Shown here piece by piece: positions 42,763 through 52,813 of a DNA stretch of 60,440 nt. The translations under genes were made by a program, and so were the position numbers. The notes below the pieces were generated by a model. The model was not told where the DNA came from. It worked only from the letters and a program-made list of their open reading frames with translations, and did no database searches. How positions within the stretch are numbered: the first letter of the stretch is position 1; each line of letters starts with the position of its first letter. This DNA is from an uncultured Lachnospiraceae bacterium (GTDB taxonomy: Bacteria > Bacillota > Clostridia > Lachnospirales > Lachnospiraceae): positions 1-60,440 of the forward strand of contig CALWLM010000044.1 in assembly GCA_944381515.1 (NCBI GenBank). The letters run 5' to 3'.

Positions 42763-43529
42763 GTTCCGGCGCCTCCTTTTTTGCGTGTCTGGGCGCCGGA
42801 CTTTGTTTCGGCACAACCCAGGGGAGTCTGAGAATCAGAAGCCTCGTTTCGCCTGCCGTCCCGGCGGTAAAGCAGATACTGAAAGAGCAGGATTGCTGCC
42901 ATGGAGGGAATCAGAAAGGAGTCGGCTCCAAAAACAAACAGGCAGATTAACGACAGAATAAAGCCGCCGATGGCCGGCCGGTGGTCCTCTGTCTTTTCCC
43001 ACTGTTCGATGACGATCACCAGGAAAAGGGCGGTCATCACAAAGTCTATGCCCTCGCTGGAGAACGGAAGATAGCGGCCGATCAGAGCGCCGGCTATGCT
43101 GCCCAGAATCCAGTAGCATTGGTCAAAGAGGGTGACAAAGAAGCGGAAGCGCGCCGGGTCGGCGTCTTTTGGAGTCTCGCCGGTGCACAGTAAGGAATAA
43201 GTCTCATCGGAGAGACCGAAAACGCAGTACCATTTGGTCAGAGTATTGCCTTCATATTTGTTCAGCATGGACAGGCCGTAGAATACATGTCTGACATTAA
43301 CCGTCAGAGCCAGCAGAAGGGCCGAAAGAGGGGAGAAGGGAGCGGCAAACAGACTGACGGCGGCAAATTGCAGGGAGCCGGCGTAAACGGTGAGGGACAT
43401 CAGGGCCGCCCACAAAGCGCCGTAGCCCTGCTCCTGAAAAAGGATGCCAAAGGCGCAGCCCAAAAACAGGTAGCCGGTCATTACGGGAAGAGTCATGTAA
43501 AAAGCTTGTCGGTAGTGTTCTTTTTTCAT
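42756..43529 (-). CDS. azlC: AzlC-type branched-chain amino acid exporter large subunit
   Basis: 257 residues, about 7-8 membrane segments. TLPVMTGYLFLGCAFGILF, YAGSLQFAAVSLF, TVNVRHVFYGLSML and FGLSDETYSLL are family signatures. The last 30 residues are polar, Arg-rich and atypical, possibly extended relative to other AzlC. Promoter on the minus strand at 43594-43622. Forms a two-gene unit with azlD. Confidence 0.9.
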   Translation of the reverse strand: MKKEHYRQAFYMTLPVMTGYLFLGCAFGILFQEQGYGALWAALMSLTVYAGSLQFAAVSLFAAPFSPLSALLLALTVNVRHVFYGLSMLNKYEGNTLTKWYCVFGLSDETYSLLCTGETPKDADPARFRFFVTLFDQCYWILGSIAGALIGRYLPFSSEGIDFVMTALFLVIVIEQWEKTEDHRPAIGGFILSLICLFVFGADSFLIPSMAAILLFQYLLYRRDGRRNEASDSQTPLGCAETKSGAQTRKKGGAGTC

Positions 43530-43593
43530 CGGTCGCCTCCATTATGCAGCGCACAGGAGCTCGCCCAAAGGCGCGGTTCTGTGCAATAGTTTT

Positions 43594-43622
43594 ATACTAG
43601 TTGATTCTGTTTAAAAAGTCAA
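43594..43622 (-). promoter_or_regulatory. azlCD promoter
   Basis: On the minus strand: TTGACT, 17 bases, TAGTAT. Confidence 0.65.
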
Positions 43623-43629
43623 TGTGCCG

Positions 43630-43658
43630 TTCTTTTGCCGTCTGTTTTTTCATAGAAT
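43630..43658 (+). promoter_or_regulatory. Candidate promoter of the D,D-carboxypeptidase
   Basis: TTCTTT, 17 bases, TAGAAT. The -35 is weak. It is divergent from the azlCD promoter. Confidence 0.4.
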
Positions 43659-43690
43659 GACAGAGAGCGAAATTAGGAGGAGCGGTTGGG

Positions 43691-45076
43691 ATGCGCAGGG
43701 ACAGGAAGGATAAAAGGAGCAGGCGGATGACGATCCTATGGATGATCTTCTGCCTTTTTTTAATATGGGGACAGGCGGAGACGGCCCGGGCGGAAGATGA
43801 AAACCAGCTTCCGGGAAATAATGTCCGTGAGATCAGCGCCTATGAAAACAGTGTCACGGAAAACAGCGTTCAGGAAATCAGCGTGAGGGAGGCCGGCATC
43901 CAGGAGAACGCGATACCGGAGCTGTCTCTTTATGCGCAGAGCGCTGTGCTGATGGATGGCGACAGCGGTCGGATTCTCTATGAAAAAAACGGTTATGAGG
44001 TTCTGCCCATGGCAAGCACGACCAAAATCATGACCTGCATCCTGGCGCTGGAGAACGGCGATCTGGACGACAGTCTGACCGTTTCCTCCTATGCGGCGTC
44101 CATGCCGGAGGTACATCTGGGCGTACGGGAGGGGGAGAGCTATCGGCTGGGAGACCTTCTCTATTCGCTGATGCTGGAGAGCCACAATGACACGGCGGTG
44201 GTGGTGGCCGAGGGGGTGGCGGGTTCTGTGGAGAATTTTGCCGCCATGATGAATCAGAAGGCGCGGGATATCGGAGCCTACGATACCTTTTTTGTTACGC
44301 CCAATGGATTGGACGCTACGGCTCTGTGCCGGACACAGGAGGGGCAGACCGAGGAAAGAGCTCACTCCACTACGGCGGCCGATCTGGCGCGGATTTTGCG
44401 CTATTGTATAAAAGAATCGCCGAAACGGGAAGAATTTCTGGAGATTACCCGCACCGACGTCTACCAGTTTACCGATGGAGATGGCAGGAGGAGCTTTACC
44501 TGCTACAATCACAATGCCTTTTTGGACATGATGGAAGGCGCTTTGACAGGCAAGACCGGATTTACGGCCAAGGCGGGCTATTGCTATGTGGGGGCTGTGG
44601 AACAGGACGGAGAACTCTATATCGCAGCGCTTTTGGCCTGCGGCTGGCCGAACAACAAGACCTATAAGTGGTCCGATATGCGTACGCTGGTAAATTACGG
44701 GCTGGAAAATTATGAATACCGGGACGTGTGGCGGGAGCCTGAGCTTACGGAAATTCCAGTGGAGGACGGAGTACCCTGGGATGGGAGCCCGGACGGAGAC
44801 GCCTATGTGGCGCTTGCGGCCGATTATGAACCGGGAGAGGGACAGCTGACGCTGCTTTTGCGTCCGGACGAGGAGGTATCCATGCAGGTACAGATGGCGG
44901 ATTCACTGACGGCGCCGGTTCGCGCAAAAACAGCGGCGGGCTCTGTAACCTATCTGCTCAATGGAGAAGCGGTTAAAAGCTATAATCTGGTCACAGTCCG
45001 GGATGTGGAAAAACGGGATTTTGCCTGGTGTCTGCGCTATGTATGGGAGCTGGTCTCAGGCATTGGCCTGAATTGA
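43691..45076 (+). CDS. Serine D-alanyl-D-alanine carboxypeptidase (PBP5/DacF type)
   Basis: 461 residues. Signal peptide (RRDRKDKRSRR basic start, hydrophobic core, ARA cleavage near residue 34). A segment with 5-residue periodicity follows (about 45-78: units like NSVTE, NSVQE, ISVRE, AGIQE, NAIPE). The transpeptidase-like domain has STTK (Ser109-Lys112), SHN (164-166) and KTG (288-290). A C-terminal beta domain (about 350-440) and an amphipathic end follow. Trims the terminal D-Ala from stem peptides outside the membrane. The pentad repeat region is not part of the enzyme and may be a spacer or wall-interacting stalk. Confidence 0.92.
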   Translation: MRRDRKDKRSRRMTILWMIFCLFLIWGQAETARAEDENQLPGNNVREISAYENSVTENSVQEISVREAGIQENAIPELSLYAQSAVLMDGDSGRILYEKNGYEVLPMASTTKIMTCILALENGDLDDSLTVSSYAASMPEVHLGVREGESYRLGDLLYSLMLESHNDTAVVVAEGVAGSVENFAAMMNQKARDIGAYDTFFVTPNGLDATALCRTQEGQTEERAHSTTAADLARILRYCIKESPKREEFLEITRTDVYQFTDGDGRRSFTCYNHNAFLDMMEGALTGKTGFTAKAGYCYVGAVEQDGELYIAALLACGWPNNKTYKWSDMRTLVNYGLENYEYRDVWREPELTEIPVEDGVPWDGSPDGDAYVALAADYEPGEGQLTLLLRPDEEVSMQVQMADSLTAPVRAKTAAGSVTYLLNGEAVKSYNLVTVRDVEKRDFAWCLRYVWELVSGIGLN

Positions 45077-45124
45077 CGAAAGAATAGGAAAGTGTTAAAT
45101 ATATGTCTTTTTTGTGGACAGAGG

Positions 45125-45153
45125 TTGCAATTTGCACAAAAACAGGCTATGAT
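45125..45153 (+). promoter_or_regulatory. Promoter of the decarboxylase/transcarboxylase operon
   Basis: TTGCAA, 17 bases, TATGAT, with a 50-base leader to the ATG at 45210. Confidence 0.6.
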
Positions 45154-45209
45154 AATAAAGAATCTTTTCTAAATATGGTAAGATACCAGATAGAAAACGG
45201 AGGAGAAAA

Positions 45210-46658
45210 ATGACAAATGTTTCAATGAGCGCGGCGAGAAAAAGGATCGCCGCTCTGTTGGATGAAGGAAGTTTTCTGGAGATTGGCGCGGCAGTGACGG
45301 CTAGAAGCACAGACTTCAATATGACTGCCTGCGCGGCGCCTTCAGACGGCGTCATCACAGGTTACGGCACAATCGACAGCAATCTGGTTTACGTATACAG
45401 CCAGGACGCTTCGGTACTGGGCGGTTCCCTGGGAGAGATGCATGCGGCCAAGATCTGCCGGATTTATGAGATGGCCATGAAGATGGGAGCTCCGGTGATC
45501 GGACTTTTGGATTGTGCCGGTTTGAGGCTTCAGGAGGCCCTGGACGCGCTCTCCGGTTTTGGACGTCTTTATCGGATGCAGTGCGATGCGTCGGGAGTTG
45601 TTCCGCAGATCACGGCTGTGTTTGGCAGCTGCGGCGGAGGTATGGCTCTGGTGCCTTATTTTTCGGATTTCAGCTTTATTGAGGAGAAGGCAAGACTTTT
45701 TGTCAATGCTCCCAATACGCTGGAGGGCAATCGGACGGATAAGTGCGATACGGCCTCGGCAGCTTTTCAGAGCGAGAAGGCAGGTTCTGCAGATGCGGGG
45801 ACTGAGGAGGAGATTCTGCAAAAGATCCGTACGCTGATCTCTATTCTGCCGGCCAACAATGAGGATGATATGTCCTACGATGAGTGTCTGGACGATTTAA
45901 ACCGTCTCTGCCCGGAGATCGCAGACTGCGGCGGAGATACGGGGCGGATGCTGGAGATTTTGTCCGACGGCGGCTTTTTCTTTGAGGTGAGAAAAAACTA
46001 TCATCCGGAGATGGCCACCGGTTTTATCCGTTTGAATGGTATGACTGTGGGAGCGGTGGCCAACCGTACGCAGATGCACGGCGCTGCGGGAGAGAAGACC
46101 GCCTCTTATGAGGACAGGCTGACCGGCGGCGGCTGTGAGAAGGCGGCCCGCTTTGTTCGTTTTTGCGATGCTTTTGAGATTCCGATCCTGACTCTTACAC
46201 AGGTGTCCGGTTTTGCTGCCACGGTGGAAGAGGAGGCCGGTATCGCAGGGGCTGCGGCTCATCTGACCCAGGCCTTTGCTGAGGCGACGGTGCCCCGGGT
46301 GAACCTGATCGTAGGACAGGCCTATTCCAGCGCCGTCCTTGTGATGAACAGCAAGGCTCTGGGCGCGGATCTGGTTTATGCCTGGCCGAAAGCGTCTATT
46401 GGCGTGATGGAACCGGAGGCTGCCGCCCGGGTAATGTATGCCGATGAGATCGATAGCGCTCAGGATAAGGCCCGGACTCTGAAGGATGCGGCGGCCAGAT
46501 ATGCCGAGATGCAGGCCAGCGCGCAGGCTGCCGCCGCCAGAGGTTATGTGGATCAGATTATTCCTGAGGAGAGTACCCGCAAATATCTGGTAGGAGCCTT
46601 TGAGATGCTGTTTACCAAGAGAGAGTCCCGTCCGGTGAAAAAGCACGGCGCGGTGTAA
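45210..46658 (+). CDS. Acyl-CoA carboxyltransferase (MmdA / transcarboxylase 12S-like)
   Basis: 482 residues, two crotonase-fold halves as in biotin-dependent carboxyltransferases acting on CoA esters. First half: DGVITGYGTID, VYVYSQDASVLGGSLGEMHAAKI, GSCGGGMALVPYFSDF. Second half: FEVRKNYHPEMATGFIRLNG, LTQVSGFAATVEEEAGI, AYSSAVLVMNSKALGADLVYAWP. Moves CO2 between an acyl-CoA such as methylmalonyl-CoA and biotin. A bit shorter than usual (about 510) and with a Glu/Asp-rich insert near 190-225. First gene of the four-gene biotin operon. Confidence 0.87.
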   Translation: MTNVSMSAARKRIAALLDEGSFLEIGAAVTARSTDFNMTACAAPSDGVITGYGTIDSNLVYVYSQDASVLGGSLGEMHAAKICRIYEMAMKMGAPVIGLLDCAGLRLQEALDALSGFGRLYRMQCDASGVVPQITAVFGSCGGGMALVPYFSDFSFIEEKARLFVNAPNTLEGNRTDKCDTASAAFQSEKAGSADAGTEEEILQKIRTLISILPANNEDDMSYDECLDDLNRLCPEIADCGGDTGRMLEILSDGGFFFEVRKNYHPEMATGFIRLNGMTVGAVANRTQMHGAAGEKTASYEDRLTGGGCEKAARFVRFCDAFEIPILTLTQVSGFAATVEEEAGIAGAAAHLTQAFAEATVPRVNLIVGQAYSSAVLVMNSKALGADLVYAWPKASIGVMEPEAAARVMYADEIDSAQDKARTLKDAAARYAEMQASAQAAAARGYVDQIIPEESTRKYLVGAFEMLFTKRESRPVKKHGAV

Positions 46659-46669
46659 GGAGGGGTCCT

Positions 46670-47059
46670 ATGAGTACACAGTCCAGTTTAACAGTGGCGG
46701 AGACCTTTCAGAATGCCCAGCCGGATACCATTTTGATTTTTGCGGCCGCGGCGGTTTTTCTCATCGCGGTATTTCTGCTGATTCGCTGCTTTCAGAAGAT
46801 ACGGACCCTGTCGGAGAAAATGAAAGATACGGCCGGTCCTTCTGCGCAGCCTGCGGCCGGCCCTTTGGCAGAGGCGCAGGCGCCGGCAAAAGCAGCGGCG
46901 CCGGCGGCTGTCCGGTCTGATACATCTGCTTCCATGCCGGATCTGCAGCTGATTGCTGTGATTACGGCGGCCATAGCGGCATCGGAAAATATTCCGGCGG
47001 ACGGTATCGTCATTCGTTCGATTCGCCGGTCGTCAAATAATAATTGGAAACGAGCCTGA
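46670..47059 (+). CDS. OadG-like small membrane subunit of a biotin-dependent decarboxylase
   Basis: 129 residues: one membrane helix (about 21-42, ILIFAAAAVFLIAVFLLIRC), an Ala/Pro-rich linker, and a C-terminal segment LQLIAVITAAIAASENIPADGIVIRSIRRS, the signature of sodium-pump decarboxylase gamma subunits. In known complexes it tethers the alpha and biotin subunits to the membrane beta subunit. It starts 11 bases after the carboxyltransferase gene. The beta subunit it would bind is not encoded nearby. Confidence 0.8.
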   Translation: MSTQSSLTVAETFQNAQPDTILIFAAAAVFLIAVFLLIRCFQKIRTLSEKMKDTAGPSAQPAAGPLAEAQAPAKAAAPAAVRSDTSASMPDLQLIAVITAAIAASENIPADGIVIRSIRRSSNNNWKRA

Positions 47060-47076
47060 CAGGAGGAAAAATAAAA

Positions 47077-47502
47077 ATGAAAAATTACAGAATCACGGTA
47101 AATGGTGTTTCCTATGATGTGACGGTGGAAGAGCGTCCCGCAGGGGCAGCTTTTACCCCTGCGCCCGCGCCGGTTCCGGCAGCTCCCGCTCCTGCACCCG
47201 CAGCAGCGGCTCCTGCTCCTTCTGCAGCTCCTGCCCCTGAGGCGGCGCCCGCAGAGGCTGCCGCTCCTGCCGCATCCGGACCTGCCGGCAGCGTCAAGGT
47301 GGAGGCCGGAGCCGCCGGCAAGATCACCAAGATCGAGGCCAAGGTAGGCCAGGCAGTGAAGGCCGGCGAAACGGTGATGTATCTGGAGGCCATGAAGATG
47401 GAGATTCCCGTGGCGGCTCCGCAGGACGGCACGGTGGCCACCATCGAGGTGTCCGCGGGAACCAGCGTTGAGACGGGCCAGGTGCTCGCCACTCTTAATT
47501 GA
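47077..47502 (+). CDS. Biotin carboxyl carrier protein
   Basis: 141 residues. The N-terminus (YRITVNGVSYDVTVEE) is followed by a long Ala/Pro linker (about 28-70), then the biotinyl domain with EAMKME and biotin-lysine 107. The swinging arm carries carboxybiotin between the two carboxyltransferases. AGGAGG lies 10 bases before ATG 47077; the frame extends upstream into the OadG-like gene but without a ribosome site. Confidence 0.93.
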   Translation: MKNYRITVNGVSYDVTVEERPAGAAFTPAPAPVPAAPAPAPAAAAPAPSAAPAPEAAPAEAAAPAASGPAGSVKVEAGAAGKITKIEAKVGQAVKAGETVMYLEAMKMEIPVAAPQDGTVATIEVSAGTSVETGQVLATLN

Positions 47503-47534
47503 CCGGCTCATCCGGGTTTGGACAGGAGGAAATT

Positions 47535-48947
47535 ATGAGCGAGACAGTAAAAAAACCGCTGAAAATAACGGAGACGATCCTCCGGGACGCCCACCAGTCC
47601 CTGATCGCTACCCGTATGACGACGGAGCAGATGCTTCCGATTGTAGAAAAAATGGATCAGGTGGGGTACTATTCCGTGGAATGCTGGGGCGGGGCTACCT
47701 TTGACGCTTCCCTGCGTTTTTTGAAGGAAGATCCCTGGGACCGGCTGCGTAAGTTCCGCGACGGCTTTAAAAAGACCAAGCTGCAGATGCTTTTCCGCGG
47801 ACAGAATATTCTGGGCTACAGACCCTACGCCGACGATGTGGTCCAGTATTTCGTGCAGAAATCCATTGCAAACGGCATCGATATCATCCGTATCTTTGAC
47901 TGCTTCAACGATTTGCGGAATCTGAAATGCGCGGTGGATGCGGCCGTTCACGAGAAGGGACACGCTCAGGTGGCTCTGTCCTACACCATCGGAGATGCCT
48001 ATACCCTGGATTACTGGAAGGAAACGGCCAAGAGGATTGAGGATATGGGAGCTCATTCCATCTGCATCAAGGATATGGCCGGTCTGCTTTTGCCCTATGA
48101 AGCAACCAGACTGGTGACGGCTTTGAAGGAGGCCACCAGCCTGCCGATTCAGGTGCATACCCACTATACTTCCGGCGTCGCCTCGATGACCTATTTAAAG
48201 GCAGTGGAGGCCGGAGCAGACGTAATCGATACGGCCATGTCCCCCTTTGCTATGGGAACATCGCAGCCGGCTACGGAGGTGATGGTGGAGACCTTTAAGG
48301 GGACTCCCTATGATACGGGTCTGGATCAGAATCTGCTTTCTGAAATAGCCGATTACTTCCGTCCGATTCGGGATAAGGCTCTGGAATCCGGTCTTTTAAA
48401 TCCCAAGAATCTGGGCGTCAATATCAAAACGCTGCTTTATCAGGTGCCTGGCGGTATGCTCTCGAATCTGACCTCTCAGTTAAAGGAGCAGCATGCGGAG
48501 GACCGTTACTATGATGTGCTGGAGGAAGTGCCCAGAGTCCGGAAGGATTTGGGCGAGCCGCCTCTGGTGACGCCTTCTTCGCAGATTGTGGGAACTCAGG
48601 CTGTATTCAATGTGCTGATGGGCGAGAGATATAAGATGGTAACCAAGGAGACCAAGGCGGTGCTTTCCGGCGAGTACGGGGCGACGATCAAGCCCTTCAA
48701 CAAGGAGCTGCAGAAGAAGGTTATTGGAGACAAGGAGCCCATTACCTGCCGTCCTGCGGATTTGATTCCGCCGGAGCTTGACAAGCTGCGCTCGGAGATC
48801 AGCCAGTGGCAGCAGCAGGACGAGGATGTATTGACCTACGCCCTGTTCCCGCAGGTGGCTATTGATTTCTTCAAGTATCGGGAGGCTCAGCAAAAAAAGG
48901 TGGATCTGACCGTGGCTGATACGGAAAACAAGGCCTATCCGGTCTGA
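47535..48947 (+). CDS. Oxaloacetate/pyruvate carboxyltransferase (OadA / 5S-like)
   Basis: 470 residues. HMGL-like TIM barrel: ETILRDAHQSLIATRM (metal-site Asp), ECWGGATFDASLRFL, LFRGQNILGYR, IDIIRIFDCFNDLRN, CIKDMAGLL (carbamylated Lys) and VHTHYTSGVASMTYL (metal His pair). The conserved PYC-OADA-type region follows (VPGGMLSNL). There is no fused biotin domain: the carrier is the separate gene 32 bases upstream. Transfers CO2 between oxaloacetate/pyruvate and biotin. Last gene of the operon. Confidence 0.92.
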   Translation: MSETVKKPLKITETILRDAHQSLIATRMTTEQMLPIVEKMDQVGYYSVECWGGATFDASLRFLKEDPWDRLRKFRDGFKKTKLQMLFRGQNILGYRPYADDVVQYFVQKSIANGIDIIRIFDCFNDLRNLKCAVDAAVHEKGHAQVALSYTIGDAYTLDYWKETAKRIEDMGAHSICIKDMAGLLLPYEATRLVTALKEATSLPIQVHTHYTSGVASMTYLKAVEAGADVIDTAMSPFAMGTSQPATEVMVETFKGTPYDTGLDQNLLSEIADYFRPIRDKALESGLLNPKNLGVNIKTLLYQVPGGMLSNLTSQLKEQHAEDRYYDVLEEVPRVRKDLGEPPLVTPSSQIVGTQAVFNVLMGERYKMVTKETKAVLSGEYGATIKPFNKELQKKVIGDKEPITCRPADLIPPELDKLRSEISQWQQQDEDVLTYALFPQVAIDFFKYREAQQKKVDLTVADTENKAYPV

Positions 48948-48978
48948 TCGGACGGTCTGATTTCAGTATTTTGAAACG

Positions 48979-49026
48979 AGGATGTCCCGCAGTATGAAGC
49001 TGCTGCGAAGGCATCCTTGTTTTTTG
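48979..49026 (+). terminator. Rho-independent terminator after the biotin operon
   Basis: AGGATG...GCAG loop GCTGC...CATCCT, then TTGTTTTTTG. The hairpin is imperfect in the middle but has a long T-run. Confidence 0.8.
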
Positions 49027-49051
49027 TGTACCTTAATATCCTTTTTATATT

Positions 49052-50499
<1,448 letters not shown>

Positions 50500-50530
50500 G
50501 CTGTGCATTTAAGAAAGGGAGGCAACGATC

Positions 50531-51673
50531 ATGAAAGAACGAAATATCCCCCGTGTTGAGGCCTATGCCGAGGAGTGCCGCGCGGAACAGGCTGAGCTTT
50601 TGCGGACATTGGGCAAGCTGCCTGCTCCTACCAGGAGCGAGGATTTGCGCGCCGCCTTTTGCAGAGACTGGCTGACCAGCCAGGGGGCGGAAAACGTGTA
50701 TATTGACGGGGCAAAAAATGTGATCTGTGCTCTTGGCTGCGAGGAGGGGCGGGACATTATCGTGTTTGCCGCTCACACAGACATCGTATTTCCCGATAAG
50801 GAAACGCTGCCGATGCGGGAGGAGGGGGACCGGCTCTATGCTCCCGGAATTGGAGACGATACGGCAAACCTTGTAAACCTGATGCTGGCAGCGCGGTATC
50901 TGATTCAGAATAAAGTGGAGCTTGCCTGCGGAGTCCTGATCGTGGCCAACTCCTGCGAGGAGGGACTGGGCAATCTGGACGGTATCCGGACGCTGTTTGC
51001 CGCCTATGGCGATCGTATCCGGGGCTTTTATTCCTTCGACTGCTATATGCCTGCCTGCTGCAATGGAGCAGTGGGTTCTTTCCGCTACCGCATTACCTGC
51101 CGTACCGCAGGGGGGCACTCCTATGGGGATTTTGGCCGTCCCAATGCGATTCATCTGCTCTGCGGGCTGGTGGAGGATCTCTACCAAATAGAGCCGCCCC
51201 AGCGCGCCCGTACAACGTTTAATGTGGGGCGCATCGAAGGCGGCACTACGGTTAATTCAATCGCCCAGGAGGCGTCGATGCTCTATGAATTTCGTTCTGC
51301 CTCACAGGACTGCCTGGAAGAGATGGAAAAGAAATTTCGGGCAGTGCTGGAGGGATGGCAGGATCGCGGCGGAACCTTTACAGTGGAGCTTTTGGGAGTG
51401 CGTCCCGGCAACGGCCCTCTGGACTATGAAGCCTTAGACCGCTTTACCGAGCGCAGCGCCCAGGTGATACGCACGTTCACCGGACAGGAGGCGCGTATAA
51501 GCGCCAGCTCCACAGACAGCAATATTCCTCTTTCCCTGGGAATACCGGCCAATACCATCGGTACGGTGGCGGGAGATATGGCCCATACCCGCGAAGAGTG
51601 GGTAGACCTGACCAGCCTGCCTGCGGGACTGAAGATCGCTCTGTCCCTGATGCTGGAATATGAAAAAGAGTAA
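50531..51673 (+). CDS. M20-family metallopeptidase
   Basis: 380 residues. Metal-site motifs: FAAHTDIVFP (His, Asp), PGIGDDTANLVNL (bridging Asp), ANSCEEGLGNLDG (catalytic Glu pair), FDCYM and DMAHTREEW (late His). The dimerisation insert (about 185-300) includes GGHSYGDFGRPNAIH. Likely a di-zinc aminopeptidase, dipeptidase or carboxypeptidase acting on small peptides in the cytoplasm; the exact substrate cannot be assigned. AAGGGAGG precedes the ATG. Confidence 0.88.
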   Translation: MKERNIPRVEAYAEECRAEQAELLRTLGKLPAPTRSEDLRAAFCRDWLTSQGAENVYIDGAKNVICALGCEEGRDIIVFAAHTDIVFPDKETLPMREEGDRLYAPGIGDDTANLVNLMLAARYLIQNKVELACGVLIVANSCEEGLGNLDGIRTLFAAYGDRIRGFYSFDCYMPACCNGAVGSFRYRITCRTAGGHSYGDFGRPNAIHLLCGLVEDLYQIEPPQRARTTFNVGRIEGGTTVNSIAQEASMLYEFRSASQDCLEEMEKKFRAVLEGWQDRGGTFTVELLGVRPGNGPLDYEALDRFTERSAQVIRTFTGQEARISASSTDSNIPLSLGIPANTIGTVAGDMAHTREEWVDLTSLPAGLKIALSLMLEYEKE

Positions 51674-51678
51674 AGAAT

Positions 51679-52278
51679 TCAATGGATGCCGCGCAGCAGG
51701 ACGCTGACTCTCTTGTAGAGCAGGGCGGTGATCAGGCTTACCAGTACTCCTTTGAGCAGATTGAAGGGAGCCACGGTAAGCAGTACAAAGGTCCAGACAT
51801 TGGAGATGGCCGGATTGATGGCGGCTCCCATCTCAATGATCTGCTCCAGAGGGATCATCTGGGAGTAGAAGGGCAGCATTACCCAGGCGTTTAAAAATAC
51901 GCCGGCGACTGTCATGACAATGGTGCCCACCGCCATGGATAACACCGCCATTTTTTTGGTCTTGTGATGGTGGTAGATGAGGCCGGCGGGAATGACCATG
52001 GCGCAGCCGATGCAGAAGTTGGCAAATTCGCCAACGCCGCCGGTGCTGGTTCCGTTGATGACCAGGTTGAGAAGAACCTTGATCAGTTCGATGATGACGC
52101 CTGCCACCGGCGAGATCATAAAGGTGCCGATCAGCACGGGAACCTCGCTGAAATCCAGCTCATAGAAGCTGGGAGCGATAAAGGGAATGGGGAACTCAAA
52201 GAGCATCAGTACGACGGCAAGCGCGCCGAACATTCCCATGATTACAAGGTTTTTGGTTGAAAACAGTTTTTCTTTCAT
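51679..52278 (-). CDS. ribU: Riboflavin ECF transporter S component
   Basis: 199 residues, six membrane helices. LMLFEFPIPFIAPSFYELDFSEVPVLIGTF is the RibU signature, and GTSTGGVGEFANFCIGCAMVIPAG the second conserved block. Binds riboflavin in the membrane and works with the shared EcfT and ATPases, which are not in the window. The start at 52278 (AAAGGAGG 8 bases upstream) is certain because the FMN riboswitch lies immediately beyond it. Its promoter, riboswitch and terminator are all visible on the minus strand. Confidence 0.95.
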   Translation of the reverse strand: MKEKLFSTKNLVIMGMFGALAVVLMLFEFPIPFIAPSFYELDFSEVPVLIGTFMISPVAGVIIELIKVLLNLVINGTSTGGVGEFANFCIGCAMVIPAGLIYHHHKTKKMAVLSMAVGTIVMTVAGVFLNAWVMLPFYSQMIPLEQIIEMGAAINPAISNVWTFVLLTVAPFNLLKGVLVSLITALLYKRVSVLLRGIH

Positions 52279-52331
52279 GACAACTTCCTCCTTTGGCCCG
52301 TTTGATGGACGGGCGCTGTAAAATTTAGAAA

Positions 52332-52360
52332 TAAAAAATCCCCAATCACGAATCGGGGAT
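52332..52360 (-). terminator. Riboswitch-controlled terminator in the ribU leader
   Basis: On the minus strand ATCCCC, 11-base loop, GGGGAT followed by TTTTTT. It sits between the FMN aptamer and ribU, the normal expression-platform position for switch-off by FMN. Confidence 0.85.
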
Positions 52361-52379
52361 AACAAAAAAAGCAGAAAAC

Positions 52380-52491
52380 GTCTTTTCCCATCCGGACTAT
52401 ACCGTCGGTTCTGGAATTGCACCAGATCAGCCGCTTAAAAGCGGGTCATGGACTATACCATCGGTAGGGAATTTCACCCTGCCCCAAAGAC
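52380..52491 (-). promoter_or_regulatory. FMN riboswitch (RFN element)
   Basis: On the minus strand the RFN core blocks are all present in order: GGGGCAGGGTGAAATTCCC, ACCGATGGTATAGTCCATGA, CTGATCTGGTGCAATTCCAG, ACCGACGGTATAGTCCGGAT. The closing P1 stem is GTCTTT/AAAGAC (52486-52491 with 52380-52385). Binding of FMN should favour the terminator and stop ribU expression. Confidence 0.97.
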
Positions 52492-52544
52492 TTCCTCTAT
52501 GAAATTGTGGAAGAAGGTCTGTGTGCCAGACGTCATCTGTGTGA

Positions 52545-52573
52545 AGTATAATACAGAAGCCGGCATTTGTAAA
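52545..52573 (-). promoter_or_regulatory. ribU promoter
   Basis: On the minus strand: TTTACA, 17 bases, TATACT, about 55 bases upstream of the FMN aptamer. Confidence 0.7.
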
Positions 52574-52682
52574 GCCCTTTGTGAAAAAAATATTGGTGGA
52601 AGGCGAGCTGGCGGTGAAGGCTGGTTTGAAGGCCGGTCCGGACAAAACCGTGAAAATAATGTCCGCGGCAGCCGGTCTGAGG

Positions 52683-52711
52683 TTGCATGAGAGGCCAAAT
52701 TCTGTTATACT
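52683..52711 (+). promoter_or_regulatory. Promoter of the CPBP protease gene
   Basis: TTGCAT, 17 bases, TATACT. Divergent from the ribU promoter. Confidence 0.65.
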
Positions 52712-52813
52712 GGAAAGCAGCATCAAAGAAAAGATGCGGGCGGGAGTATGAAAGGCCGTTTCCGGCAGGGCGATGCCGGGGCAGGCAGTAATGACGAAAG
52801 GAAGAGACCGCGT

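Noticed and set aside
47150-47290. Repeat region or recombination site in the biotin carrier gene
   Set aside because: The repeated GCTCC/CCTGC patterns simply encode the Ala/Pro linker usual in biotin carriers.
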